Below are positions 1 through 11,973 of a stretch of 64,000 nt of DNA, piece after piece. Every line of letters starts with the position of its first letter. Position 1 is the stretch's first letter. This stretch comes from Imbricaverruca yamaguchii (lineage: Eukaryota; Arthropoda; Thecostraca; Neoverrucidae): NCBI GenBank assembly GCA_034440575.1, contig JAOTOL010001602.1, positions 332,501 through 396,500 on the forward strand. The letters run 5' to 3'. A program made the position numbers and the translations under genes. The notes under the pieces are model-generated. The model ran no database searches. It was not told the DNA's origin and was given only the letters and a program-made list of their open reading frames with translations.

Positions 1-62
1 CTATCCCCTACCATAGGGGACTATCCCCTATCATAGACTATCCCCTGCCATAGGGGATAGCC
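1..62. repeat. Short tandem, partly palindromic repeat at the window edge
   Basis: Three copies of CTATCCCCTNCCATAGGGGA or its shortened form. Each full unit is an imperfect palindrome (TATCCCC / GGGGATA). It may continue to the left of the window. Confidence 0.8.
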
Positions 63-2425
63 TACTAGAGCCGTCGGTGTCTTCCTTCGGTTCCTTCCTT
101 CATATCCTTCGGTGTTTTCATGTGTACATGAGTTAGCATTAGTTACAACCGATGACAGTTGCTTGCTTGAGGACTTTGGGATCACAATCCCAACATCATT
201 TATCCGTATGCACTGCACTTGTTTGATTGTCATTTGTAGTACCTGAAGGACCTCTTGTAATTTCCAGCGGAACAATCATTGGCTGCCTTAATTTCAACCA
301 CTGCTTAAGGTTTTTTGTTATGTCTTAATGGCTGCTTCCGCGACACCAATAATTGTTGCACTTTCCGTGCCAATTTTCTTTCATCAAGCACGGCTTCTAC
401 TAATTTCCCCTTTTTCATTCTGATTGATATATTTTTATCCATTATCTTTGTTATGCTATTTTGTTAATTCTGATTGTCTATTGGGAGTCAGGCCATCCTA
501 ATCCTAGCTCAGTTTACGTTTTAGGAACTTTCCTTCCACATTTTATGTCATGTGCTTCTACATCTAATAATGGTTCTTCCGACTCAATCTCACCCAGGAA
601 CATCCCGATCGGATCATAATTCCATTGAGCCAGATTTTGAATCAGTGTCCTGCTTTTCTCGACACTTCCAGTATGATATGAGTAAAAGCGTAAGTTGTTA
701 TGATCACTATGTCGTGAGGTTATTCCTACCTAAACATTCTGTACAACATTTGTCGTCCTTTTAAGTACGATCCAACATGTCGCTTCCACGCATAGGCTCA
801 TGCATCATTTGCAACATGACATTCTTGCGAACTCCCAAGGAAAGCGTGGCAGACATAGCTCTGTACTTGTTATGCCTTCAAGGCACTTGTTGCTATTCTT
901 CAATTGCAGCCACATCCAATGGCTGACGGCTGCAAATGAATTCGAAAACATACATATGACTGGCTGAAATCAAAATGTTACTTTGTTCTGCAGAGCTAAA
1001 TAACGTTGTCGAGCATGAACGTAGGTAGCAATCAGGAAATCGCATACGAAGCAACCGCCTCCTAATTGTTCGCTTCCACAACAACAATCGGTTTTGAAAC
1101 GCAGGTCGACACATCCCCATAACTGCGAGGCTGAAAAATGTAATGTACGGGTCATGGATATGACCATGATTGCGGGTCAGTGATGTAACTAACACCAGGT
1201 TATGACACCGACTACTCTTTCAGTACATCGCTCAGCAGGGTCGCTCCTGATGCCTTGCGATAGCGCGAGTCGATCGACCCTTGTATGCACCATCCCAACC
1301 GCTTCTGTGAGATCCGACAGCTTGCGAATCCACATGCTTTCCCGTTTTCCTTCCTTGTTCTGAGCGTGCACGACTGACAGAAGGCATGTACTCGGGGATA
1401 GGCTGGGCCAAACAGGTGGCGCCTGCCTGTCCCTTTGATCCCATTCACAAATATCGGCCATTTCACCAGCAATCCGGATGAAGCGACTCCACCCATCTGT
1501 CCGTCCCCTTTCCGGATGACCCTACTGGCGAACGCTGAGGGCTCGCCTTCAGTTCTCGAGTCGTTCAGCGCGTGGGCAGAAATGAAGACGATTCGAACAG
1601 GGCGCGAACGCCCTCCCGCTGTTCCCAATCGGCGAATCCCAGGCGAGTGTATGCACGGCTGTGGACGACTTCTGCCAGCCCCCCTCCTCGAGCAGGCGGC
1701 AGTGGACGGACCTCTGCCACCCCCCAGGCATGGGTTCCAGCTAATACTTTGTGATTGCTTAGCTAAGCCGGTGCGCGCGGCCCGCCCGCCGCTCGGGTCG
1801 GGAAAATGGCTCAAGCCAGCGCGAAGCCTTTTGCGGCCGGGCGCATTTATGACCGGCGGCGATGCATAACTCCAACGGTAAATGGTGAGCGGTCACGTGG
1901 AAATTGGTGGCGCGCTCCTTCGCACGTGACGTGCCGACGTTTCCGAACGGGGGCTCGTGGGACAGGCCACGAGCGTGGCGTGCTGTGGTTGATCGTGCGC
2001 TAGTGAGCCAATTGCCGAGTGACTACCTGATGTTTATGTATTTATTTTTATATTTCACAATTCATGCCCTCCACGCGCGGTGGCTGTTATGGACAGTCTG
2101 GGTATAACTCACGGATATTTACAAAGAAAGGATAGATTTGTGGTCAATGGTGGAAGCAGATGCGCAACAAACATTCGTACGCCAACATAATACAATACCC
2201 ATATCACTGTCGGCACTACACACATCGTGCCTGAAATACGAGCTATAAACGAGTAGTTTATAGGAGTAAATGGAAAGCGATGGCCTAAAGGTGAGTTCAC
2301 AGTGTACTCGTAAAGTGTGCGGAACTTGGCGATGTCTAATCTTGCGACGTCCGGGTTTATAGCCGTCCATTGTCTGCTATTTCGGTGTGTCGATGAATGC
2401 ATGCGCTATTGCGAACATTTCGCAG
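63..2425. other. Non-coding stretch; CpG-richer island at 1,450-1,960
   Basis: No frame shows a recognisable domain or paired splice signals. The segment at 1,450-1,960 is GC- and CpG-rich and open on both strands, as random GC-rich sequence often is; it could be a regulatory island. Nothing else was seen. Confidence 0.4.
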
Positions 2426-2570
<145 letters not shown>

Positions 2571-4220
2571 GGAAGGCCAGCACGTCCGATGCTTTTTCTG
2601 ACAAGTTGCAAGGATGAGTTGAAAAGTATGCGCTGAGCATTGCCAACTAACCGGCCATCAAAGGCCGACACCGACCCAAACAGGCATTATTTGGGATTCC
2701 AGGAGCTCCATTCGCCGCTTTCGCATGTAAGCCGGACATTCACGTGGTGCGAAATAACATTTTGAAAATACTAAGTGGAAAGTGTTCGCTCTACGTCCTT
2801 GACATGTTGGCTCGTGGTGGTGAAAATCTGATAAGTTCTCGGCATTATGTTCAAGCTACTGTTCATGATTAAAAAAATAATCAAGCAGTGCTTAAGGTCG
2901 TTTGGATGATTACTTCGTACAATATTAGCTTTTCAAGCAAACTATGCTAATTTCACTTGTAATTCTAACTTAACCAAATAATCATATCCCAATGAAGCGC
3001 AACGTGGATTGTCATTTCGTGGTATCATTTAATCTGGAGTGTGGAGAATCGGTTCATACCAAATTCGAATCCGTGGCTAATACAAGCCGTTTGGAATATA
3101 TTCACTCTGCTACAGCCAAAGTGTAACAGCTAAATGGTAGTATGCAGAGCACAAGGAACCACATTTAAATATATGACAAAAATATATAGCACTTGTTTTT
3201 CAGCCGCATCCTCCACTAATGTGAACCTGATGCAAACGCTGGAAATAGTAAAGTCGCTACACAGCAGTGCAATGACATGGAACCATGGGTAACAAATTAG
3301 TACCGAACTCATATATCCTTCGCTCAAATCGACTGCTGTTAAACCTAAACTAAACCTACTTGAATGCAACCTAATCGACTACATCTACAGACTAGTGCAT
3401 GTATTCGTATGCATCAATATTCGTTAGCTACAGACTAGTGCATGTAGCTAACGAATATTGATGTGGTGAAAGAACTAAGGTCTTGCTATGCACGTGCACG
3501 ATTTTTGCGTTCCAGAACGCCATGATCGCGAACATGCCCCTGCTTGTATTGCCACCTTCCTCGTGGTGTATCGAATCATTCGGCAATCAAGACGTGTATT
3601 CCCTATCCTAACGCACCCTCACCTGTCCGAGGGTCTGGATTTCAACCGCATTATAGAATGCTGGGGGTCCACCATGATGGTCGGCGAGCTCGGGGAGCAG
3701 CTTCCCTTCGCCCATGGGCTCGTCAGCCTCTATGAGCTCCGGGAAATGTCACGGCAGAAGTGGAAGAGCCTGCGCTGACGGAGAGCCTACTTCATCCGGC
3801 GGATATGCTCCAAGCTCGCCCATGCGGGCTCGCTTCAAAGCTGTCGTTGAAGCAGCTGTAGGAGACCAGGGGCCGCTGGCCGCTGAAGGGGGTCAGTGCC
3901 ACCGAGAGCGTCTCTTGAACTTGTGTTTGTGTTTGCGTTGGACACGTAGTGTATGGACTACACTGCACGTCTATGCATAGCACACCGTCGTAATGTTACG
4001 TCAAGGATGTTACGATGTCGAGGATGTTACGAGATGAAATACATGAAACGATTGCAGGGATTAATTTGCGAATGTAAGTGGTGGAACCTAACAAGGCTAT
4101 ATAATGGAGTGCTGGAGTCATCCAGACACTAAGCCCTGATGCCGAAAAGGCTTCGGAAGATGGTAGTATTATCAAATGGTGATATAGATGAGGGCACACT
4201 GCAGGCCAACGTTGGCCCCC
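2571..4220. other. No gene recognised
   Basis: Apart from the hairpin at 3,385-3,463 I see only one modest frame (3,488-3,778, plus). Its C-terminal part is GC-rich and ends in a hydrophilic LYELREMSRQKWKSL. It has no recognisable family and no clear splice acceptor, so I do not call it. Confidence 0.35.
3385..3463. repeat. Direct plus inverted repeat, potential cruciform
   Basis: A perfect 20 bp inverted repeat, CATCAATATTCGTTAGCTAC at 3412-3431 and its complement at 3444-3463 with a 12 bp loop, overlaps a 19 bp direct repeat CTACAGACTAGTGCATGTA (3385-3403 and 3428-3446). Confidence 0.9.

Positions 4221-4312
<92 letters not shown>
4221..4312. repeat. (CA)n(TA)n compound microsatellite
   Basis: A CA tract passes directly into a TA tract of about 55 bp. 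Confidence 0.97.
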
Positions 4313-4315
<3 letters not shown>

Positions 4316-5289
4316 CAACCTGGCGAGACGCCGTTTTCCAGTCAGAGGGGACACCGCCGAAAAGTGGGAGAGGAAGGTTAATTCTCGTCGCCCGTCCAAC
4401 AACTACGCCCATGCTCTCCTTCACCGTTGCTATGCGGCTAGGAATGCTTTTCAACTATGTGATGAAATTGCTGCTGCTGTTGCTTCCGGCGCTTCCTTTC
4501 TGTTCACTCGTTGGCAATGCCACTGTCACTCAGCAGCCATCGGCGCCACCGTCGCGAACGCCGCTTTTGCAGAAGGGATTGCCTCTGGTACGCATACTGC
4601 GTCCGAAGCCAGGCCGCGCCCCAGTGTTACAGAAGCCAGCGGGATTCCGTGGCTACGACCACGGCCTTTAGGACTATCCTTAGTTTTCTGGGGACTGTGT
4701 TAGCCATCGATGCCCCTCTTAATCTGATAGGGGCCCTTCCAAGATATCGCAGCTCTTGTGGTTTCAAGAAAATTCTGGCCCTGAGGCTGGACTTCAGTGC
4801 TTCTCACAGCAATCGCCAGCCAGCAGACCATTGTTATCTGTCTCAGGAGATTGTGTTCGTACATTAGGGGCCACTCACGGACCTCCTCAGGAGAATCTCA
4901 ATCCAGTCCTCCGACTCTCAAATATCCTCTTATCCCCAGGGCCCTCTTCTACTTCTAGGTACCATCACAGTCCTCAGTAGCTCTGCTTAGCTCTCATTTC
5001 GGGGGAATTTCAGCCTTGGGACGGGCCATCACAAGTCTTCTTCGGCTCTCAGGGATCATGTTCGTCCCTCATGGGCGTTTTCGAATCCCGGAAGCACCCC
5101 AGCCCTCTCTGACCCTCAGGCGTCCAGTATGTTCCTCAGCTGTTAGGGTCCCATTCCAGTTGATACTGCTCTTTCCAGCTGGCAAGGGCATTCCAGCTCT
5201 CAGATTGTCCTCTCTGTCTTCACGGCACTTGCCAGCCCTCAAGGTGGGCGTCTTCAGGCCTCGAGGAGCCTTTTCACACAAGCTGTTGG
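4313..5289. other. No gene; faint CTCAGG-spaced texture
   Basis: From about 4,700 the motif CTCAGG or CTCTCAG recurs irregularly every 25-45 bp, suggesting a very old tandem repeat. No frame is convincing. Confidence 0.35.
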
Positions 5290-5800
5290 ATTCGTTTTGA
5301 TTATGCTTCGGTTGTATCCCTGCCCCTCGTGGCGGTTGCCTGTGGGACTGTGGGACTGTGGAGATAAGGTACAGAGAGGCATGATCGGTGACCGATGGAC
5401 CGGCGCGTTTCCGAAGGCCCGGTGTGTTTTTTTACTGTCTCGGCGTACTTTTTATGATGATGTCACATTGCGGGCCCCGGGGTTCTTTGGGTTCTCATGA
5501 CGTCTGCAGCTCCTGTGCGGTTTGAGGGCCCGGGCGCGTTTTGGCCCCGGTGTGTTTGGGCTCCTAGTACGCTAATATAAGGTTCCAGCGCATCTGTATC
5601 AGCTCTATCCAGCGCAGTAACTCTGCACTGCAACTGTGTAACTTTTATCCTGGACTCGCTGCGTTTTGGAGGCTCCCGGGATTTTGTCGGTTTCCGGTGA
5701 CTGAGGGCACTGCTATGATTATTTATAGCCCCCGACGGGATATTTGGTGTCCTGAACACAAATTTATGCTGCCCCAGTTCGACTTTTGTGACATATTTTG
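5290..5800. repeat. Degenerate GC-rich minisatellite (family 1, locus 1)
   Basis: Loosely periodic blocks of GGGCCCCGG or GGCTCC followed by (C/T)G(C/T)G and a T run, roughly every 25-32 bp. The same texture occurs at 9,180-10,480 and 21,340-22,240. No coding potential. Confidence 0.5.
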
Positions 5801-6307
5801 AATACACTTCATGGCATGTTATGATAGAAGAACCATGGCGGTGAAGATTGGTACGATGAATTGAATTCTCATATTTTTGGGTTGGGTGTAGGGTTACATG
5901 CGAATATAGGAGGTGTACAGTAATTTTGGGGATTATTTTCTGTTTGCCGAGGAAATGTCATCGTGTAATGGTAATGGTAAATATTGTATCCAGGTAGACA
6001 TTTATCAGGAAAAATACAATAGCTGAATGTCAGTCCATCTTATCCCAAGGAATGGGTGGATCGATGAATTATTATGGAGGCACATGTCCAGTAGGGAACC
6101 ACTTAGCCTTTCAGGGGGACCTACGGTTGAAAAAAAGAATTGAGGGACATGCGCGACCATTCCCGCAGGGGCGCATTTTCCTCATGGAGTGGCGCCCCTG
6201 GCTAGAATATTTGGGGCAGGGATGCAGTCGGATCTTCCCAGAGGAGCGCCTTTCCTTCAAGGGGGAGGGGTACCCCTCTTATAGCGCCTTCTCCAATGGG
6301 GGCATAT

Positions 6308-6485
6308 CTGATTATAGGACAAGTGTACGTATGGCAGATGTACGTAAGCAAATGCACTTAAGCTCAGATGTACGCATGGCAATTGTACGTAAGCGCAGAT
6401 TCACGTATGGAAAATGTACGTATGCGGAAGTGTACGTAAGTGCAAAAGTACGTATGCGCAAACTTCCGTAAGCGCAAATGTAAGT
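6308..6485. repeat. Short tandem array of a 15-18 bp unit with TACGTA palindromes
   Basis: About ten units of the type GTACGTAAGCGCAAAT, alternating with GTACGTATGGCAAAT variants. Confidence 0.75.
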
Positions 6486-6944
6486 TGTATCCGTGCCTGC
6501 AGATAATCGCATTTGAACTACAAACAATCGCTCTGGGGCCACCAATATTCCCGTCACGCCCCCGCCCCCGCCCCCACACACAAAAAAAAATTACCTCCCT
6601 GTCAGTGCCGCTCGTTTTACGCCCACAGGTAATGCTCGACCCATGATGACGGGAGGTCACGGTTCACAATGCTACTATTAATGGCATGCAGTAGGTGTGG
6701 TCAAACAACAGCAAAAGCACCTTGAGCATGGTGATTCTGATGCTGTCAGCACTTCACGCGCGTGACGATCCGCCAACAACGCCGACACACAATGAGCGCT
6801 TGTTCAATGGTATCATCCTGCCATCTAGTGAGAAATATTGGTACCTATGCTTCAGCGTTCAATCTGATGACATTCATTCCTTATTAAATGCCGTAATACC
6901 AAGACCGTGCTGCTACCTAGCGAGAGAAAGCAATCAATTCAGAA

Positions 6945-7615
6945 GATCTACTCTCAAATGTGCTTCTTGGACATCACATTTCAGAGTAGATCTTCTGAAC
7001 AACCCAGTCCCGAAAGTAGATCCTCTGAACACACCGGACCAAGAGTAGATCCTCTGAACATTCCGTCCCGGGAGTAGATCTTGTGAACACTTCCATCCTC
7101 GGAGTAGATCCTCTGAACATTTCCAGGAGTAGATCTTCTAAACATTTCCAACAGTAGATCTTCTGAACAACTAAGGCCTATTTGTAGATCCTCTGAACAA
7201 TCCGGTCGCGAGAGTAGGTCTTGTGAAAAAAAATTATCCTGAAAGTAGATCCTGTGAACACTTTCGTCTTCGAGTAGATCTTCTGAACAAACCAGTCCCG
7301 AGAGTAGATCTTGTGAACATTTCCAGCTTTTAGTAGATCCTCTGAACATTTGTCTTCTGGAGTAGATCCTCTGAACACTTTAGGCCTATTTGTAGATCCT
7401 CTGAACAATCCAGCCCCGAGAGTAGATCTTGTGAGAAAAAAAAATATTGAAAGTAGATCCTGTGGACACTTTCGTCTTCGAGTAGATCCTCTGAACAATT
7501 CAGTCCTGGGAGTAGATCTTGTGAACATTTCCTCCTCCAAGTAGATCTTGTGAACATAAACCCTCTGAAAGTAGGTTTTCTGAAAATATATCTTCTGAAC
7601 GTAGGTCTTATGAGC
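6945..7615. repeat. Minisatellite with AGTAGATCYTSTGAACA core, 22-32 bp units
   Basis: About 25 units share the core AGTAGATCYTSTGAACA followed by a variable 5-14 bp spacer. Two blocks of about 150 bp (from about 7,168 and 7,381) repeat the same series of spacers, a higher-order period near 213 bp. Open frames on the minus strand (CSEDLL-type repeats) come from the repeat itself. Confidence 0.92.
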
Positions 7616-9179
7616 CTCACCCGGTTGGGCACGTTTTGGTTGATAACCCAATAATTTTAATTGTAAACACACAACTTTTATCACTAAGATGGGGACCGCT
7701 GAAGGGATGGAGCAGGCCCCAGGACGCGCTTATGGCTAACAACAAGATGCGATACCGAAAAGGACTACATCACAGTATAAGTACATTCAAATTCACAATT
7801 CTCACTGGACTTTGAACTCTTTTCACGACTAATGGATGCATTTGTAATACTAGTTTTACCTTCTTGATGCGAGTGAAACCATTAGTATATTACTGTTCCA
7901 ACAAAATTTCTTCGATTTCCGCTATGTGCGCATGTGTGGGGTGAGTGCAAGGTCATTACAGCGTCACTAATGGCTACGTGGTGTGCCCTAGTTTCCAAGA
8001 TATAGTACCAAATGTCCATGAGACGTCATCCGTTGTTCACCGATGTTGATGGGGAGAAAGAATAGAACGCCAGTGTAAATTATCCCGTACACGAACATTT
8101 TGAAATGCCCAAAAGCTGCAGGGGGTCATTATGAGTTCACCGATCTATGCTTTTGCACAATTCAGATTGTTGTTCATTGAGTTGAGTTTTTCCCCTTAGA
8201 CATTCTTCACAAATTCATATTTTCATGGCAAGTTACTTGAAAGTGAAGGTGAGAAAGGGTTTGATTTTATTAAGATTGCCAGATATAGCCATACTTAGTA
8301 CTTATTGCCCCACAGACGTTTCTAAGACAGTGTTCACCTTAGAAGCTTGCACTGGCTGCTAGTAAGAACGAAGCCTACTTGCTGGCCGATGAAGAAATAA
8401 TTATCATGATTATCGGTGGAGAGGATGAGAAAAGGAAAGACGGGTGATCGCTGGTTGAAGATGCTTTGATCCGGTTTGTGGGAGGCCATGATTGACAAGC
8501 TGACAGAATGGGGAAAAGAAAAACGCTATAAATAATAACACATGATATTGTGTTTGTCCTCAGGGCCTCATCAGTCATCCCAAACATTTGTGTAGTGCAC
8601 ATCTTGCACTTTATAGTATTTGCCACTTGGAAGGAAATGCTACAACTGCATCACGTGACACCCGGCTGAAACGGAATGAAAGCGCATATGTTGAGGACAA
8701 ACAAAGCAGTGCAAAATAGCTGATAGGTGACAACACACGACACGCCATAAAGTCATAACGTGTTCAGACTTAGGGCCGCAAGGGCCCATCCTGAATTCAC
8801 TTCGATGACTAGCTCTCTCCTTCCCACGTTTTCTAGTGGCTAAGAAATCCGGATAACCTCTTAGCGTTGATGCACCTCATTTCTGATTAAATAACAATGC
8901 TTCCAGATTGGGTACCGAACTGGGACTCCGGTTAGATGTTCTTTTCAACCTCTCCGATTTCCTTTGTCTTCGGATGTGTTTTAAGGCACCAGCAATTTCT
9001 TTTTTGCTTGGGGCTCAGCACGTGTTTGCGATACCGGCTTTTTAAACAAAAGTAAAGTTGTGTTACTTATTTTTGTGCACCGACGATAATTTGTAAGCAT
9101 CGGTGCGTTTTCGCTGACCCCGCATTGTTCATTTAGTGCACTGTCTTTTCGTTCCTTTTCTAGGACCATGTAGACTCTT
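7616..9179. other. No gene recognised
   Basis: AT-rich sequence without repeats visible by eye, except for the CR1 3' end relic at 8,740-8,815. Confidence 0.4.
8740..8815 (-). mobile_element. Short relic of a CR1 LINE 3' end
   Basis: CATAAAGTCATAACGTGTT followed by a block matching GGGCCACAAGGGCCCAT at the 3' end of copy A. Only the last 70 or so bases of the element are recognisable. Confidence 0.5.
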
Positions 9180-10480
9180 TAGGGACCTCGCCTGTTTTTG
9201 AGGCCCCATGCTGTATCAAACCCCGCTGTGCTTTGAGGGACCGTTGTGTCTTGATGTTTAGCTCCGGTGTGTATACTTAGAGCAGCAGAATGTTTTAAGG
9301 CAATGCCGTTTGTTTCCAGATTCGGAGAGCTTTGAAGCGCTCGGTGCATTTTCGTCCTCCAGTTATGCTCTTTGAGTCCCGCTGTGTTTTTTCCTCATAT
9401 TTGTGGGACTTCAGCACGATATTAGGGGCCCGGCATAATTTCTTTGGATCCGGTATCGACGATTCTGGCCCAGTCGCGTGGCTCCGGGAGAATCCGACCT
9501 CAGTTTTCTTGGCTTGACAGTTTTTGGTGACTCATTCTGAATTATATAAAGTCCCAGCCAAGGCCTTATTTTTCGGGCCCTCGCCGACATTTCTGTATTT
9601 GTATATGCCGCCGGGATTTGTCGAGCTCCGGAATGTTTTTCGGTGCCGTATACGATTTGTTAAGGCATCTCGTAGTATGTTTGGACTAAGGGGTTATTTT
9701 TCTGGTCGGAACATTTATTTTTCGGAACCTCCCTTTATTTTGTATGGTTCTGGCTTGATTATTGTCGGGTTGCGTTGCGACTTTGGGACAACGCTGTGCA
9801 TATTTGGGGACATCAACGCCAATTTGTGTGAGCCCCGAGGGAATTATTGATGCCTCGACCAGAACCTACGCGACTGCCGACGGGAATTTTTGGTCCCATG
9901 TGCGACATTTGGGGGTGGGGGTGTTGGCGCCAGTTCACAGGTCGCGTTGTGCTAATCTGACCCCACGTCCAGACTAATTTTAGCGTTTCCCGGCGCATAT
10001 TTTAGAGCCGAAGCAAGTTTCTTGGTGTCCGCTGTATTTATTTAAAACCTCAAAGTATGGGGGCCCCGATGCGAATGTATCTTGCCCTAGAACCTTTTTG
10101 TGGGCCCCGGCGCGATTCTTGGGTTCTTCGGAGCCCGCCTTGCTAGGACGGAGGGAGATTTTCCTCTTTAGCATGCCACTGCGGCTGCTCAACGAGTTTT
10201 TTTCCAGCGGAGGGCACCATTCGGAGTAGAAAGGCCCTCTGGATAATTTTCTTTCGTGACCGCTTCTGAATTGTCCGGTGCTTGGGTGAACTCGATAGAC
10301 TCCCTTTGTGATTTATTGGGGTCGACTTCTATTTTTGTAAGCCTCCTGTGCGACATTTGTGAGCCCGGTGCGATTCTTCTGGCTCCTGGTGCATCTTTTC
10401 CGTGCTCCAACGCAGTTCCTTCCGGGGCCCGACACCTGTTTGGGGTCTTTGATGCAATTTTTGTGGCATTCGCACACTTG
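9180..10480. repeat. Degenerate GC-rich minisatellite (family 1, locus 2)
   Basis: About 40 degenerate units with GGGCCCC/GGCTCC blocks, a following GTGCGATTT-like segment and T runs, spaced about 28-32 bp. ORFs at 9,332-9,977 and 10,189-10,569 are shadows of the repeat. Confidence 0.6.
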
Positions 10481-10973
10481 AAGTTGATGTAGTAAAGTGT
10501 AGACTTCATTATTGTATCTATGCTACTATAATACATTATGGAAATAAGTATTTTACGGACTACACCCAAGGTTAGTCATACTTAGTAGCGTGCCGTCTAT
10601 TGTCTTCGGGGTGATATAATGCGGAGATGTGTTGAGGTTCGCATGATGTTTCATAGTTCGTTCGATGGTACCTCTGGGTGACCGTGTTCAAATTAAGTCG
10701 GCTCATTTACGTCCAATGGCGCCGCTAGGTCGTCACTCTGACCTTAGATGAACCCTCTACAACCTACCACTTCTTCGACTTCAGTTGCGCGCTCTTCTAC
10801 TTTAGACAGTCCCTAGTCACGATGCTGTCCCGAATAGCAAGATTGAATCACTTAATGAAATAGTGCATAGTATGAAATTAACTTTTTAAGAATTGCATTC
10901 TATTTTAGCCAGGTGCAGACCCAGAAATCCTCAAACGGCGGCCATGTCCGAAGGACACCACTTCGAAAATGCA
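10481..10973. other. No gene recognised
   Basis: AT-rich sequence between the family 1 minisatellite and the purine tract; no pattern seen. Confidence 0.4.
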
Positions 10974-11215
10974 GAAGGAGAGAGAGGGGGAGAGAGAGAT
11001 AGATAGAGAGATAGAGAGAAAGAGAGATACAGAGATGCAGAGGTCCAGAGAGGCTTAGCTATAAATATGGATGCAGAGATACAGATATGCAGAGATCAAG
11101 AGATACAGGGATCAAAAGATACAGAGATCAAGAGACATAGAGATCAAGAGATAAAAGATCAAGAGATAAAAGATCAAGAGATGAAAAGTGTGAGGGAGAA
11201 GGGAGAGAGGGAGAG
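10974..11215. repeat. Purine-rich GA/GATA/AGATC simple repeat tract
   Basis: AGAGAGAGAT-type sequence evolves into repeats of AGAGATCAAGAGATAAAAG about every 12-18 bp. Confidence 0.85.
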
Positions 11216-11248
11216 AAATATATGGATATAGATATCAATGTGCACGTA

Positions 11249-11382
<134 letters not shown>

Positions 11383-11494
11383 GATGAAGACATGGACCTG
11401 TATTTAGATATAGATATATAGGTTATGTATATGTCGCGCCTTCATTTGTTCTTGTGCCTTGTGTTCGTCGACGTTAAATTCACGATAGTTTTGC

Positions 11495-11645
11495 AGGACC
11501 GAAAAACCTCCACAATCCCGGCCAACCTCCAAAACCCACAACTCCAAGTAACCCACAGAAATCTCCACAAGTGCGAAGCGGTCATAATCTCCACAACTCA
11601 GCAGCGGTCAAAACCTCCACAGGTTGCAACCTCCACAGATTCAAG
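11495..11645. repeat. Degenerate CCTCCACA short repeat
   Basis: The motif AACCTCCACA or ATCTCCACAA recurs seven or eight times at irregular spacing of 14-25 bp. Confidence 0.55.
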
Positions 11646-11973
11646 AACTTTTTAATTTTCTAGAAGCATCAATCAGATAGATATCGCTAGGTAGCAGTAA
11701 TGTCACATATTATACACTATATATGAGATTAACTGCTGAATCATAGTAAAGAATATTTCTCGCCAGATGGCAGGATGATACAATTGGAGTACGTGCTCTT
11801 TGCGTGCAGCTGTCCTATTGTTCGAGAGCTGGTAGCACGCGCATCAATAGCAGCACATTTGTGCCAACAGAATTGTGTGCCAACACAGAACAGGTGGGGA
11901 TGCTGTTTCGGTGTGTAGCAGCCGTGTACGGTGTTGTGTGGGACAAGTTGTTTCGATGTCATGGCTGTCCCAT

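Noticed and set aside
1212..1869. Long overlapping frames on both strands (200 and 144 codons)
   Set aside because: GC-rich sequence open in several frames, with no recognisable domain or splice signals.
7178..7684. 168-codon minus-strand frame with repeated CSEDLL-like peptide
   Set aside because: Three frames are open at once because of the AGTAGATC minisatellite; there is no start context or splice evidence.
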